Below, piece after piece: positions 16,882 to 26,015 of a stretch of DNA of 46,809 nucleotides. Under the pieces are notes generated by a model. The model was not told where the DNA came from and did not search any database. It was given only the letters and a program-made list of their open reading frames with translations. Position 1 is the first letter of the stretch. Every line of letters starts with the position of its first letter. Made by a program: the position numbers and the translations under genes. The stretch lies in contig CAIKDP010000307.1 of the NCBI GenBank assembly GCA_903826205.1, forward strand, positions 1 through 46,809. The letters are read 5' to 3'. The stretch is from Akkermansiaceae bacterium (GTDB lineage Bacteria; Verrucomicrobiota; Verrucomicrobiia; Verrucomicrobiales; Akkermansiaceae).

Positions 16882-18651
16882 GTGAGTACTTTTCTACATC
16901 CGGCATCCCTCAATGTGTTGCAGCGTTACCGGCAGGCCCGGGCCTTGCTGCGCCACACGACCCGGGCGAGCAATCCCGCCTGGTATCAGGATGCCCTCGA
17001 CCTTGATTTACAACTGCACATCCGCATGGATGGCCGTGTGGTGTCGGCCTTTTTCTTCGACCGCCACAAAGCGCAATGGTCCAAGGGTCCGGAACTCACC
17101 GAGGCTGACCTCCGCGACCCCGCGAAGATAGAAGCCTGCGCCGCACGGGTGCTCCTGCAAGCGCGCTCGCTCAAAGCCACGGCCCTCGGTGTCATTCTCC
17201 ATCTGGCCGATGAATTCTCCACGGCGGAACTCAAGCCGGAATTGGACAACCCGGCCGCGCTCCAAGACTTGCGCGAGGCGGCGATTCACAAGCCAGACAC
17301 GATTCTGGATGACTCATCCATCCCGCCCGAGCAGAACTCATGGCGCGTTCTGCCCTACCCCGCCCAAGGCAGCGGCGTGATCGGCACCACCATCACCCTG
17401 AGCCGCCAATACGCGCCTTTTTTGGCGACCTTCCGCCAAACCGGCGAAGCTAACAACTTCCCCATCACCACCCATGCCCTCAGTGCCCCGCTGCTCGCGG
17501 TCATGGGCCTGGCCCAGTACGCCCCGCCTCAGCCGGGCAAATCCACCATTGCCATTCTCCAGTATCCGTGGTTCACCGCCCTGGTTTTTTTCAACGAGCA
17601 TGGAGACTTGTTGCTCATCCGCACGCTCCAGCATCGCCTGCTGCGCCACAGCACCCAACTGCGCCACGCGGTGGCCACCACCAATGCCTCGTTGGAGTTT
17701 ATTGATCCGGACATCCTGATTCTCACGCTTGGGCAGGATCTGGATCCCGGTTTGCAACAGGATCTGAGTCTCGCCTTTCCCAGTAGCGGCATCACCCTCA
17801 TCACCCCCCCCACGCCCGACATCCTCCCGGCCTGGTGCCTGGAACCGGTCATAGCCGCCATCCCTCCGCCCAAAGGAACCACCTCTCCCAGCCTGACCTT
17901 TGGCATCCTGCGCGACGAGAAATGGGCGCTGCAAGACTTCCTGCCGACCCCCCGGGAGGTGGTTGAAATCTACCCCACCCGTGCCGAAATGAAACTCCTT
18001 CGCGGCCTCAGTCTGGCCCGGATCGGAGTGGTCGTCGTCGCCGTGGCAGCGGCGGCGTGGTTTGTATTCGGGATCCTGGAAATCGTCCGCCGTGATGCCT
18101 GGACCTTCAACACCAACGAATCGGACTTCATCAAATCCCGCCTCCAAAAACTCACCACCGAACTCCATAAAAGCGAGCACTGGGACAATCTGCTGGATGA
18201 TCGCTCCAAAGCCTGGGCCTCCATGGAATTGCTCAGCCGACTGTTTCCCGAACGTTCCGGCGTCCTGGTGAAAAACTTTTCCCACTCCGTGCGTCCTGAC
18301 ATCGCACCCGGCCAGGCCAAAATCGGCTTCGTCAAGGAATGGAAAATCACCGGCCTGGCTCGCGATGAAGCCCTCGAGCGCCTTAACACCCTCAACACGC
18401 AGGAAGGCATCTCCGCGCAATTCAGCGAAGTCGCCCGCATCACCGGCAACACGGTCTTCAATCCGGCCTTGCGTACCCGCAGCATCGCTGTCAATGTCCG
18501 CACTCAGGAGAACGGCAATTACAAACCGCTCCCGATCGAGGAAACCTATGATACCGACGAGAGTTCCTACTCCTTCAGTTTTGACCTGACCATCACCCAG
18601 CGCTTCGAGACCTCCGACCCGATGGCGATCAATGTGGCCAAAGCTCCCTGA
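16882..18651 (+). CDS. PilM/PilN-like pilus assembly fusion protein
   Basis: Taken from the GTG at 16882, 589 residues; a TTG five codons upstream is also possible and no Shine-Dalgarno site decides. Residues 1-370 look like a degenerate actin-like PilM/GspL cytoplasmic domain, including GTTITLSRQY and ILQYPWFTALVFFNEHGDLLLI. One membrane helix follows at about 377-400, then a helical and beta C-terminal part like PilN (coil, then an ferredoxin-like region with GFVKEWKITGLARDEALERL). This matches the place and make-up of Akkermansia Amuc_1101. It would link the cytoplasmic motor to the periplasmic alignment proteins encoded next. Confidence 0.75.
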   Translation: MSTFLHPASLNVLQRYRQARALLRHTTRASNPAWYQDALDLDLQLHIRMDGRVVSAFFFDRHKAQWSKGPELTEADLRDPAKIEACAARVLLQARSLKATALGVILHLADEFSTAELKPELDNPAALQDLREAAIHKPDTILDDSSIPPEQNSWRVLPYPAQGSGVIGTTITLSRQYAPFLATFRQTGEANNFPITTHALSAPLLAVMGLAQYAPPQPGKSTIAILQYPWFTALVFFNEHGDLLLIRTLQHRLLRHSTQLRHAVATTNASLEFIDPDILILTLGQDLDPGLQQDLSLAFPSSGITLITPPTPDILPAWCLEPVIAAIPPPKGTTSPSLTFGILRDEKWALQDFLPTPREVVEIYPTRAEMKLLRGLSLARIGVVVVAVAAAAWFVFGILEIVRRDAWTFNTNESDFIKSRLQKLTTELHKSEHWDNLLDDRSKAWASMELLSRLFPERSGVLVKNFSHSVRPDIAPGQAKIGFVKEWKITGLARDEALERLNTLNTQEGISAQFSEVARITGNTVFNPALRTRSIAVNVRTQENGNYKPLPIEETYDTDESSYSFSFDLTITQRFETSDPMAINVAKAP

Positions 18652-18654
18652 TTC

Positions 18655-19200
18655 ATGAAATTCTACAGCCAGTCCATCGCCTTGTTCGGAATCGCACTGC
18701 CGGTTTTGGCCTGCGCCTTGTTTGCCGGGCTTGCTTTCACTCTCAAGTCCCATATGCTGGACTCCTTCGAGCGCAAGCATACCCTCTTTCAGACCTACGA
18801 AGCCAGTCGCCTCAAAGCCCTCGATATCGAGAAAAAAATCACCCGCCAACGCGAGCATTTCGACCACTGGACTGAACTGTTGGCGGAAGACCCCTCCAGC
18901 GCGGTCAACATCAACCTCCGCGCCATTGCTGAAACCCTGCCCAACAAGGAATTCCAGAAAACCGCCTTCGAGCGTAGCAACGCCAGGGGCGGCCTAGGCG
19001 GTGCCACCACGCAGCCTTCGTCACAACTCCGGATCGTCTTCCGCGGCACCTTCCGCACAATGCAGCGGGCCTTCCTTGAACTCGAATCCCGCATGCCCCA
19101 ACTCCAACTCCAGGAACTGCGCATCGAACCCAATGCCAACGCGCAAAACCCGTCCGCCCTCCTGAACTACCAAGTCAACTACACCGCATGGGAAAATTGA
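18655..19200 (+). CDS. PilO/GspM-like alignment protein (Amuc_1100 position)
   Basis: This 181-residue protein lies three bases after the PilM/N-like gene. One N-terminal membrane helix (about 6-30) is followed by a coiled coil (about 33-75) and a small alpha/beta domain with LRIVFRGTFRTMQRAFLELE and LQLQELRIEPN, the pattern of a PilO or GspM ferredoxin-like fold. Its position between the PilM-like and PilP-like genes is that of Akkermansia Amuc_1100, a known pilus-associated membrane protein, but it is much shorter (the Akkermansia protein is about 317 residues). The periplasmic role of bridging PilN and PilP is inferred. Confidence 0.7.
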   Translation: MKFYSQSIALFGIALPVLACALFAGLAFTLKSHMLDSFERKHTLFQTYEASRLKALDIEKKITRQREHFDHWTELLAEDPSSAVNINLRAIAETLPNKEFQKTAFERSNARGGLGGATTQPSSQLRIVFRGTFRTMQRAFLELESRMPQLQLQELRIEPNANAQNPSALLNYQVNYTAWEN

Positions 19201-19213
19201 TTTCAAAACGCAC

Positions 19214-19219
19214 AGGTGA
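19214..19219 (+). promoter_or_regulatory. Ribosome binding site deciding the start at 19227
   Basis: AGGTGA lies seven bases before the ATG at 19227 and supports this start over the ATG at 19188, which overlaps the end of the previous gene. Confidence 0.6.
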
Positions 19220-19226
19220 CCCTCGC

Positions 19227-19934
19227 ATGACGCCAACGGACAGCCGTCCCGGCGGCCAGGGCAGACGGGGGCCTTGCCTGTGGCTTGGACTCATCCTGAC
19301 ATGTTCCGCGTTCGCCCAATCCCCACCCCTATCCATCCCCAACCCACCCACGCCAGAGCCGCCCGCTCCCGCAGCGGACGCGGCACCACCGACTCATGTC
19401 GGGGCGCTGCCCACAGCATCCCGCTATGCCAGCAAGGATCTGAAGGCCTACGTCGAGTCCCTCGCCAACCAACTCGCCATCCGCAAACGGACAACCGATC
19501 CGTTCTGCCAGCCACAAGATCCCAATGCCAAACCGGTGATCAAACCCACCACAGCCAAGGCCATCCGCCGCCCCACCGCAGAGCCGCCCGCGCCCCTATC
19601 CGACATCGTCAGCCGGATCGCCATCACCACGATCATGCCCAAAGACCAGCGCTTCCTGGTGGGCAGCCGCAGCATCGCCCAAGGCGACAAACTCCCCCTC
19701 AGCTTCCGCAACAAACAAATCCACGTTGAAATCACCGAGGTGAGCGCCCGGCGCATCGTGTTCCGCAACATCGATACCGGTGAAGTTGGCATCCGTTCAC
19801 TCAACCTGCTACCCTCAGGGATGACCCCGGGCACCCACACCATTGCAGCCCCGGGCATGCTCCCCACCCGCCCCAACACCCCCTTGGAAATCGAGTCCTC
19901 CCCATCTTCTGCTAACGGAACCCCCAATCCCTAA
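19227..19934 (+). CDS. PilP-like periplasmic pilus protein
   Basis: This is 235 residues from the ATG at 19227; an in-frame ATG at 19188 would add 13 residues. A signal peptide ends near CSAFAQ (about residue 31). A proline-rich linker follows (residues 32-60), then after residue 125 a small beta domain: IVSRIAITTIMPKDQRFLVG, GDKLPLSFRNKQIHVEI and IVFRNIDTGEVGIRSL. This resembles PilP or GspC HR domains that bind the secretin. It has the position of Akkermansia Amuc_1099. The next gene encodes the secretin 17 bases on. The PilP link is by fold pattern and context only. Confidence 0.65.
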   Translation: MTPTDSRPGGQGRRGPCLWLGLILTCSAFAQSPPLSIPNPPTPEPPAPAADAAPPTHVGALPTASRYASKDLKAYVESLANQLAIRKRTTDPFCQPQDPNAKPVIKPTTAKAIRRPTAEPPAPLSDIVSRIAITTIMPKDQRFLVGSRSIAQGDKLPLSFRNKQIHVEITEVSARRIVFRNIDTGEVGIRSLNLLPSGMTPGTHTIAAPGMLPTRPNTPLEIESSPSSANGTPNP

Positions 19935-19951
19935 CACCAACACAGCACCGC

Positions 19952-21694
19952 ATGAAAGCCACCCAGTTCCTGATTCTGTCCGCCCTGTTCCTGGCCCACG
20001 GCCTGAGTCCCGCACAAACCCCCGCCGAACCCGCGACTGTCCCGCCCGATGCTGTCCCGCCCGCCGCTGTCCCGCCCGCCGCTATCCCGCCTGCCACCGT
20101 CCCGCCTGCAGCGGCCACTGAGCCGACGCCCGGCGTCGCCGCACCCGGAGCCGCCCCGCAAAAAAGCCAACTGGAGGCCTCGGAAGAAGGCTATCTGATC
20201 AAGGACGCGCCGCTCAATGACATCTTCCAATTCCTCGCCAAGGCCGCCGGCAAACAATACTTCCACAATGCCAAGATCGCCGGCACCGACTTTCGCGTCA
20301 CCGGCCATCTGAATGACGGCAATCCGCTCCAACAAATGGAAGAGCTGGCGTTCATGTATGGCTTGGCCCTTCACACCAAGGGCAACACGATCTATGCCCT
20401 CACCCAAGGCCAACTCGCCCAATTGCCGAGCATCGAGTATCACTATCAACTCCAATACCTCCGCCCCACCGATATCAAACAAATCCAGGAACTGATCAAA
20501 CCCATGCTCAGCCCGGCCACCGGCATCGTCAACTTCGAGCCCAAGACCAACACCATTATCATCATCGATTCCGCCCACCGCATCGAACAGGCCCGCGCCC
20601 TCCTCCGCGGCATCGACCGCGCCAAGGGCCAAATCATCGTCGAAACCAAAATTCTCCGCATCAATAGCACCGTGGCTGAGCATACCGGTATCAATTGGTC
20701 CTCTTCCCTCGGCAAGGACGGCACCAAAATCACCCTTACCAGGGAACTCAACTCGGTCTTTGGCCTGCCGCCATCAGATGCCTCCAGTATTTCCGACGGC
20801 GGTGATACCAATTTGGTGCTCAGCCCGTTCCAGATCAGCGGCGTGCTCCGCCTTCTTGCCGATGGCGGCCTCGCCAGCCAGGTTTCCAACCCCACCCTCA
20901 TCACCGAGGATAACGAAATGGCCACCATTTCCGTCATCGACCGCATTCCCATCATCACCTCCACCAGTACCGCAAACACCGGTGGCGGCAATCCCTCCGT
21001 AACCGAGGAGGTCCGCTACAAAATCGATTCGGCTGACAAGTCCATCGACACCGACCCCGACAAACACCGCGAAATCGGCATCTCGCTGGTGGTGACCCCG
21101 ACGCTGCTGCCCGATGGCACCGTGCGCATGAAATTGCGCCCGCGATCCGCCCAAATCGTCGAGCAAATCCAAAGCGCCTCCAAAAACTTTTATCCGCGCG
21201 TGACCGAGTCGATGGTCGAAACCCTCGCCCGCGTGCCCAATGGTTACTCGCTGGTCGTCGGTGGCTTCTACGGCGAGGCCGTCACCAATGGCAAAACCAA
21301 GGTCCCCCTGTTAGGTGACATACCGCTGGTCAATTTCTTCTTCAAGAGCAAGGAAGCCAGCAAGGAGAAAACGAGCCTGGTGTTTATCGTCACTCCCAAA
21401 TCGTATGACCCGACCAATCGGGCCGCCAATACCAATGCCAGCAAGTTCGTCAGGCGTGGCAACTCGATTGGCACCGATTACAACTGGGCCAATGACAATA
21501 ACCCCGGCCCCTCCGATGAACCGAACATGCGCCGCACCCTGCGCGGCATGAGACCGCAACCCGCGCCTTACTACCCAGTTCCCGGCGAAGAACCGGTCGC
21601 AACCCCGCCAAGTCAACCCAGTCCTCAACCCAGTCCTCAGGCCAGCCCCCAACCCAGTGCCAAGTCCCACCTGACCAAGGCCCGCAGAGAATGA
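19952..21694 (+). CDS. pilQ: PilQ-type secretin
   Basis: This 580-residue outer-membrane channel precursor has a signal peptide ending near SPAQ (residue 22). A VPPAA-type repeat follows (about 30-54), then an N0/STN-like domain (about 81-150), an N1-type domain (about 160-222), and the secretin core (about 225-490). The core carries VSNPTLIT, GVLRLLADGG and the late VPLLGDIPLVNFFF motif near residue 451. The C-terminal tail is Pro, Gln and Ser rich. As a multimer it lets the pilus cross the outer membrane. It is the counterpart of Akkermansia Amuc_1098. The stop overlaps the next start (ATGA). Confidence 0.93.
   Translation: MKATQFLILSALFLAHGLSPAQTPAEPATVPPDAVPPAAVPPAAIPPATVPPAAATEPTPGVAAPGAAPQKSQLEASEEGYLIKDAPLNDIFQFLAKAAGKQYFHNAKIAGTDFRVTGHLNDGNPLQQMEELAFMYGLALHTKGNTIYALTQGQLAQLPSIEYHYQLQYLRPTDIKQIQELIKPMLSPATGIVNFEPKTNTIIIIDSAHRIEQARALLRGIDRAKGQIIVETKILRINSTVAEHTGINWSSSLGKDGTKITLTRELNSVFGLPPSDASSISDGGDTNLVLSPFQISGVLRLLADGGLASQVSNPTLITEDNEMATISVIDRIPIITSTSTANTGGGNPSVTEEVRYKIDSADKSIDTDPDKHREIGISLVVTPTLLPDGTVRMKLRPRSAQIVEQIQSASKNFYPRVTESMVETLARVPNGYSLVVGGFYGEAVTNGKTKVPLLGDIPLVNFFFKSKEASKEKTSLVFIVTPKSYDPTNRAANTNASKFVRRGNSIGTDYNWANDNNPGPSDEPNMRRTLRGMRPQPAPYYPVPGEEPVATPPSQPSPQPSPQASPQPSAKSHLTKARRE
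20039..20113 (+). repeat. 15-bp coding tandem repeat in the secretin gene
   Basis: Five 15-base units code for VPPDA, VPPAA, VPPAA, IPPAT and VPPAA. They form a flexible proline linker in the secretin N-terminus and could change in number by slippage. Confidence 0.85.
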
Positions 21695-22293
21695 TGGAAT
21701 TTCCCATGCCATCCGCCGTTTCCACACCGCCAGCGCAGGCCAGTATCCACCCCACGCTGCCGCAAGGCGATATTGATGAACTTATCGAAACCTGTCTCGC
21801 GCAAACCGCCGAGGCCCTGATCTTCACACGCGTGGCCAGCCAGTCGGAGGTGTCGCATGCCATCGATCTGGTGCGCAGCTCCCAAGTGGAGGACAAGCCG
21901 CTCGACCTGATGGAAGCCGTCGCGCGGGTCCAAGGCCATCAGGAGGAACACATGGGAGGCATTATTCTAACCCTCGGCGACCGTCTTGCCACCGTTCTCA
22001 ATCCCTCGCCGCCGCTGATCCCTTTTGCGGGCAAGCTCATTGCCCCCTCCGCCTTTTATGAATCCTTCGAGCGGATCCACAAAATGGCGAGGGCCTTGTT
22101 AGTCCCGGTGATCTTCGTCGAAGACACCGATTCCATCGGCGTGGCTTCCGTCAACCCCATTGCCGCCACCCTCCTTGCCGCAAAAATCCAGGAAGGTGTG
22201 GCGCGCCGCTTCGATATCCGGCCTTTTCTCACCGTCGCAAGGCTCGATTACGAATCCTGGACCTTTCTCACCCACAAACATTTCGAACTATGA
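21691..22293 (+). CDS. Unknown cytoplasmic protein between secretin and PilB
   Basis: This is 200 residues with no signal peptide or membrane segment. The ATG at 21691 overlaps the secretin stop, and its own stop overlaps the PilB start by four bases, so it is firmly inside the pilus operon. Features include DIDELIETCLAQTAEALIF and a GGIILTLGDRLATVLNP block. It might correspond to an extra N-terminal module of the ATPase encoded as a separate protein. No family is recognised; conservation of this gene between secretin and PilB in relatives would be informative. Confidence 0.7.
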   Translation: MMEFPMPSAVSTPPAQASIHPTLPQGDIDELIETCLAQTAEALIFTRVASQSEVSHAIDLVRSSQVEDKPLDLMEAVARVQGHQEEHMGGIILTLGDRLATVLNPSPPLIPFAGKLIAPSAFYESFERIHKMARALLVPVIFVEDTDSIGVASVNPIAATLLAAKIQEGVARRFDIRPFLTVARLDYESWTFLTHKHFEL

Positions 22294-23987
22294 TCGAGTT
22301 CGATGGCATCACCTTCAATGAGCTGATCAGCCGGCGCATCATGGCCGAACTGGCCCAGCACGACCCGTCCTATACCGAACTGGCCCAGGACCAGGTACCC
22401 AACCGGGTCACCCGCTTCAGCTTCATGTCCGCGCTGGCCAAGCTCAACGGCCTGCCGTTTTTTCCCCGGGTGGCCGAATTCTGCGATGGCTCGCTGCACG
22501 CCTGCTGCGACGCCACGGTCATGACCCGCAGCTACTTCACGCCGCTGTGCATCTGCGGCCAGGACAAGCTCATTGTCGCCGTCGCCAACCCGTGGAGCCC
22601 ACTGCCGGAAGAATATCTCGCCCCGCGCTTCCCCGATCTGGAAATCGTCAAGATCGTCACTCTCGCCTCGGAGATCAACCGCGCCATCGAGTCGGCTGCC
22701 ACCAACAGCGGCCCCTCGCGCTCGGATCTGGACGCCATCGACGTCGAGGACATGGACGACGATATCCGCGATTTCGACGTGACCACCGACTACACCGAGC
22801 CGATGGCCCAGCTCATCGCCACGATCATGTCGAATGCGGTCAAGACGCGCGCCTCCGACATCCACTTCAAGGTCGAGAAGGAAAGTTTTTATTATGCCTT
22901 CCGGGTGGATGGTGACATCGGGGTGAAAATCGAGATTCCGATGAAGCTCAAGGACCGGCTCGACGCGTTCCTGCTCAACCTGATGAAGTTGCCCACGGAA
23001 ATCAGAAACACCGTCCCGGGCATTTCCGGGCGCTTCACCATCTCCTATTTCCACCGCCCCATCGACATCCGCTACGAGCGCCACCGCACCTACCGCGGCT
23101 ATCACATCACCATGCGCTTGCTCGACAAGAGCAACATCAACGTCACCCTCGGCAAGGGCACCCTCGCCTTTGATGACGAGACGATGTTCGCCCTCAACAA
23201 GGTCATGAAAATCCCCGCCGGCATCATCGTGATGTCCGGCCCCACCGGCTCGGGCAAATCCACCACGCTCAACGCCCTCTTGCGCGAACTCAATCGCCCC
23301 GAAGTCAACATCCTCACCCTCGAAAATCCGGTCGAAGACGAGGTGCCTGGCATCACTCACTGCGACCTCAAGAGTCCCAAGGAGTTCAAGCCCATGATTG
23401 CTTCCTTCATGCGCTCCGACCCGGACATCATTCTGATGGGCGAGGTGCGCGATATCGAGTCCGCGGAACTCGCCATCGAGGCGGCCGTCACCGGTCACAA
23501 AGTGCTCACCACCATCCACACCCCGCGGGCCTCCCAAATCATTGAGCGCTTCGAACAACTCGGCATCGAACGCTGGAAAATCGCCCAGACCCTCAAGGCC
23601 GCCTGCGCCCAACGCTTGGTCAAACTGCTCTGTCCCTACTGTAAGGAAGCCATTGCCGGCATCAACGACCATGATCGCAAAACCTTCTGCCTGGATGATT
23701 CCTGGGCCGTCCTCCCGCTCTCGGCAGCCAAATCCGGCGGTTGTCAGGAATGCCGCAACACCGGCTACAGCGGCCGCACGGCCATTCTCGAAATCATCCC
23801 CATCACCCCGAAAATCTCCGACATGCTCTCCAAGGGGCTGATGTCGCCTTACGAATTGGAAGTCAAAGTGGCGGAAGAGGGCATTCTCCCGAGTCTCCGA
23901 CGCAGCGGCCTGCGTCTGCTCCGCGAAGGTAAAACCGACCTTGCCGCCGTCAGCAAGGTCATCGACATGACTTACACCGATGACTAA
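22290..23987 (+). CDS. pilB: PilB/GspE-type pilus assembly ATPase
   Basis: This is 565 residues. An N-terminal domain (1-165) has an acidic linker (DVEDMDDDIRDFD), followed by the N2 domain with RASDIHFK. The catalytic domain has Walker A GPTGSGKST at 317-325, Asp box ENPVEDEV, Walker B DIILMGEVRD and His box GHKVLTTIHT. A zinc-binding four-cysteine unit CPYC (448-451) and CQEC (485-488) marks the PilB/GspE type that drives assembly, in contrast to the PilT-type protein at 14345. It is a hexameric motor at the inner membrane. It overlaps the platform protein gene by eight bases. Confidence 0.92.
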   Translation: MIEFDGITFNELISRRIMAELAQHDPSYTELAQDQVPNRVTRFSFMSALAKLNGLPFFPRVAEFCDGSLHACCDATVMTRSYFTPLCICGQDKLIVAVANPWSPLPEEYLAPRFPDLEIVKIVTLASEINRAIESAATNSGPSRSDLDAIDVEDMDDDIRDFDVTTDYTEPMAQLIATIMSNAVKTRASDIHFKVEKESFYYAFRVDGDIGVKIEIPMKLKDRLDAFLLNLMKLPTEIRNTVPGISGRFTISYFHRPIDIRYERHRTYRGYHITMRLLDKSNINVTLGKGTLAFDDETMFALNKVMKIPAGIIVMSGPTGSGKSTTLNALLRELNRPEVNILTLENPVEDEVPGITHCDLKSPKEFKPMIASFMRSDPDIILMGEVRDIESAELAIEAAVTGHKVLTTIHTPRASQIIERFEQLGIERWKIAQTLKAACAQRLVKLLCPYCKEAIAGINDHDRKTFCLDDSWAVLPLSAAKSGGCQECRNTGYSGRTAILEIIPITPKISDMLSKGLMSPYELEVKVAEEGILPSLRRSGLRLLREGKTDLAAVSKVIDMTYTDD

Positions 23988-25125
23988 TCCCTCCTCCGCA
24001 AGCGCCACCACCGCCACCCCACTGCAAGCCCAGGCGGCGAGGAAACCCCTCGTCGGCCCGGCGACCCAGCAGAAAAAGGTCAAGCCTTTCACCAAAAAGG
24101 TTCTGGTCGATTTATTCCGCGGTCTGGCCTCGATGCTGCGCGCCCAAATCAACACTGCCGACGCCCTCAAATACTACAGTCACGGCCTGCCTAACAAGGC
24201 AATGGTGGAAGCCCTGCTGCGCATCCGCGAGGATATCAGCAACGGCATGAACGTGCATGAGGCCTTCCGCCGTACCGGCCGTTTCAACGACACCATTATC
24301 GGACTCATCCAGGCAGGGTCTGATGCCGGCCAATTGCATCAGGCGTTCCAGTCGCTGGCCGCCCGCCTCAAAAGCGAATTGCATTTCTCCAAGCAGTTGA
24401 AGAAAGCCACCATCACGCCCTGCGTCATCATCTGTGTTCTGGTCGGAGCCTTCATCACCTCGCAAGTGAAAATCGTGCCACAAGTTGAGGAAATGCTCCG
24501 CGGCGTCGGTGCCAAGCCCGATGGCATGACGGCAATTTCTTTCAAAGTAAGCCACTTCACGCAGGCGGTGTGGCCGTGGGTGGTCCTTTCCGCGATTGCG
24601 ATTGCCGTTACCATTGTCCGCTCCGCGCACATCCGCACCCTGATTCTGGGATTGGCCATGTCGCGCTGGCGCTTGCTGCGCCTGCTCATCATGAGCCTGC
24701 GCCAAATGACCTTCCTTTCCACCATCAAGATGCTGCATTCCAACGGCATCAATCTGGCCAAATCCATCCGCGTCTCCGCCAACAGCGTGCGCAACACCCC
24801 GTTTCATGAGGAACTCAAAACCGCAGCCGACAAGTATGAGCATTCCGGTGTACCCCTTTCCACGGCCTTTGCCAAATACACCTCGGTCGATTCCCAAGTC
24901 ACCCACATGCTCTCCATCGGCGAGAAATCCGCCTCGCTCGACAGCCAGCTTGAAATGCTCACTGAAATGTACGAGGAGGACGCGGAAAACCACATGGCCA
25001 CGTTTTCGGCCACCGTCGGCTTTCTGGTGCTCATCATTGCCGTCTCGCTCATTGCCGCGGTCTTTATTGGCACCTTCCTGCCGATTTTCCTGATGGGTCC
25101 GAAGATGATGCAGAGCGGGATCTAA
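23980..25125 (+). CDS. pilC: PilC/GspF-type inner membrane platform protein
   Basis: This is 381 residues, close to the family length. Two related GspF domains are visible, at about 45-165 and 250-375. The first has LRAQINTADALKYY and FNDTIIGLIQAGSDAGQL; the second has LSTIKMLHSNGINLAKSI and VTHMLSIGEKSASLDSQL. Three membrane segments follow or separate them (about 147-167, 195-215 and 345-370). A positively charged N-terminal extension of about 40 residues precedes the first domain. It passes force from the PilB motor to the growing pilus. It overlaps the PilB stop by eight bases. Confidence 0.92.
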   Translation: MTNPSSASATTATPLQAQAARKPLVGPATQQKKVKPFTKKVLVDLFRGLASMLRAQINTADALKYYSHGLPNKAMVEALLRIREDISNGMNVHEAFRRTGRFNDTIIGLIQAGSDAGQLHQAFQSLAARLKSELHFSKQLKKATITPCVIICVLVGAFITSQVKIVPQVEEMLRGVGAKPDGMTAISFKVSHFTQAVWPWVVLSAIAIAVTIVRSAHIRTLILGLAMSRWRLLRLLIMSLRQMTFLSTIKMLHSNGINLAKSIRVSANSVRNTPFHEELKTAADKYEHSGVPLSTAFAKYTSVDSQVTHMLSIGEKSASLDSQLEMLTEMYEEDAENHMATFSATVGFLVLIIAVSLIAAVFIGTFLPIFLMGPKMMQSGI

Positions 25126-25136
25126 CCTGATTTATA

Positions 25137-25550
25137 ATGCAACTCACCCGATTTGATCGCTGGCTGCGTGAGCGTTTTGTGTACGAGACGCACATCAAAA
25201 CCCTGCGTCCCGCGGAAGCCATCCCCAAGGGAATCCGTGCCGAGGACTTACCCGACGTCCCGGGCGTCCGCTACAAACACCTCTACATCGCCCGCAACAA
25301 CAAAACCGCGGACGCCTTCATCACCAGCCTCAAGGATGCCAATCTGATGTTCTTCACCTCGGTGGTGGATCGCAAGTCATGGTTCGTCCCATGGATCGCC
25401 CCATCACACAAGTCCCTCACCTGGATTCTGGCTTGGATCGTCATTGCCTGTATCTCCGTCGGTTTTGTCATCATGTATCTCGTCGATCTGCTCAGCCAGC
25501 CGCAAATCCGCCAGATGCTCTCTGAGGCCCTCGATACGCTCAGGGGCTGA
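25137..25550 (+). CDS. Small single-pass membrane protein, unknown
   Basis: This is 137 residues. A basic, soluble N-terminal part (about 1-92) has RYKHLYIARNNKTADAFI and RKSWFVPW. One membrane helix follows at about 95-116 (LTWILAWIVIACISVGFVIMYL), then a short tail. It lies 11 bases after the PilC-type gene and before a pseudopilin, so it is part of the pilus operon. Orientation is likely with the N-terminus in the cytoplasm, by the positive-inside rule. The family is unknown to me; an accessory to the platform protein is plausible. Confidence 0.65.
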   Translation: MQLTRFDRWLRERFVYETHIKTLRPAEAIPKGIRAEDLPDVPGVRYKHLYIARNNKTADAFITSLKDANLMFFTSVVDRKSWFVPWIAPSHKSLTWILAWIVIACISVGFVIMYLVDLLSQPQIRQMLSEALDTLRG

Positions 25551-25604
25551 CCCCGGCGGATTTCATTCTTTCCATGAAACATCGGATCCTTTACCGTCCC
25601 TGCT

Positions 25605-26015
25605 ATGAACACGTTCAGCCCCCCCCGCCAGCCCTCGAACGCTTTCACTCTCCTCGAAATGACGATCGTCATCATGGTGCTGCTGGCCTTGATCAGCATC
25701 GGCCTGCTTACTAACAATGCGGTGAAAAATTGGCAATTGGGCCGTGAAGCCAGTGAGACGCTGCGCACGGTTTACACCGCCCAGCGCCTCTATCTCTCGG
25801 ACAATCCGACCGCGTCCGTGGCCGCACTCACGGAGGCCATGTTGCTTCCTTACATGCCAAACCAGCCTGCCGCCATGCCGACCGTCAAGTCCCTGACCGG
25901 CGCCACACTCACGATCAAGGTCACGGTCTATCCACCGGTGGTCAACAACTCCTCGGGAGGCACCTACGACCCCTCCGGCAACTCCAAAGACTCCCTCTGG
26001 GATGTGGGCGAATGA
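25605..26015 (+). CDS. Pseudopilin with Ala at the cleavage site
   Basis: This is 136 residues. A 13-residue leader ends PSNA, then FTLLEMTIVIMVLLALISIGLL follows: the usual prepilin helix with Phe1 and Glu5 mature. The residue before the cut is Ala rather than Gly, which prepilin peptidases accept less well. The rest has YTAQRLYLSDNPTASVAALT, typical of GspG/H-like small pilins, and no cysteines. The stop overlaps the next start (ATGA). It is likely a minor or regulatory pilin; slow processing is inferred from Ala. Confidence 0.75.
   Translation: MNTFSPPRQPSNAFTLLEMTIVIMVLLALISIGLLTNNAVKNWQLGREASETLRTVYTAQRLYLSDNPTASVAALTEAMLLPYMPNQPAAMPTVKSLTGATLTIKVTVYPPVVNNSSGGTYDPSGNSKDSLWDVGE

Noticed and set aside
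22248..24170. Large minus-strand open frame (640 codons)
   Set aside because: It is the antisense of the PilB-type and PilC-type genes, which have clear motifs on the + strand.
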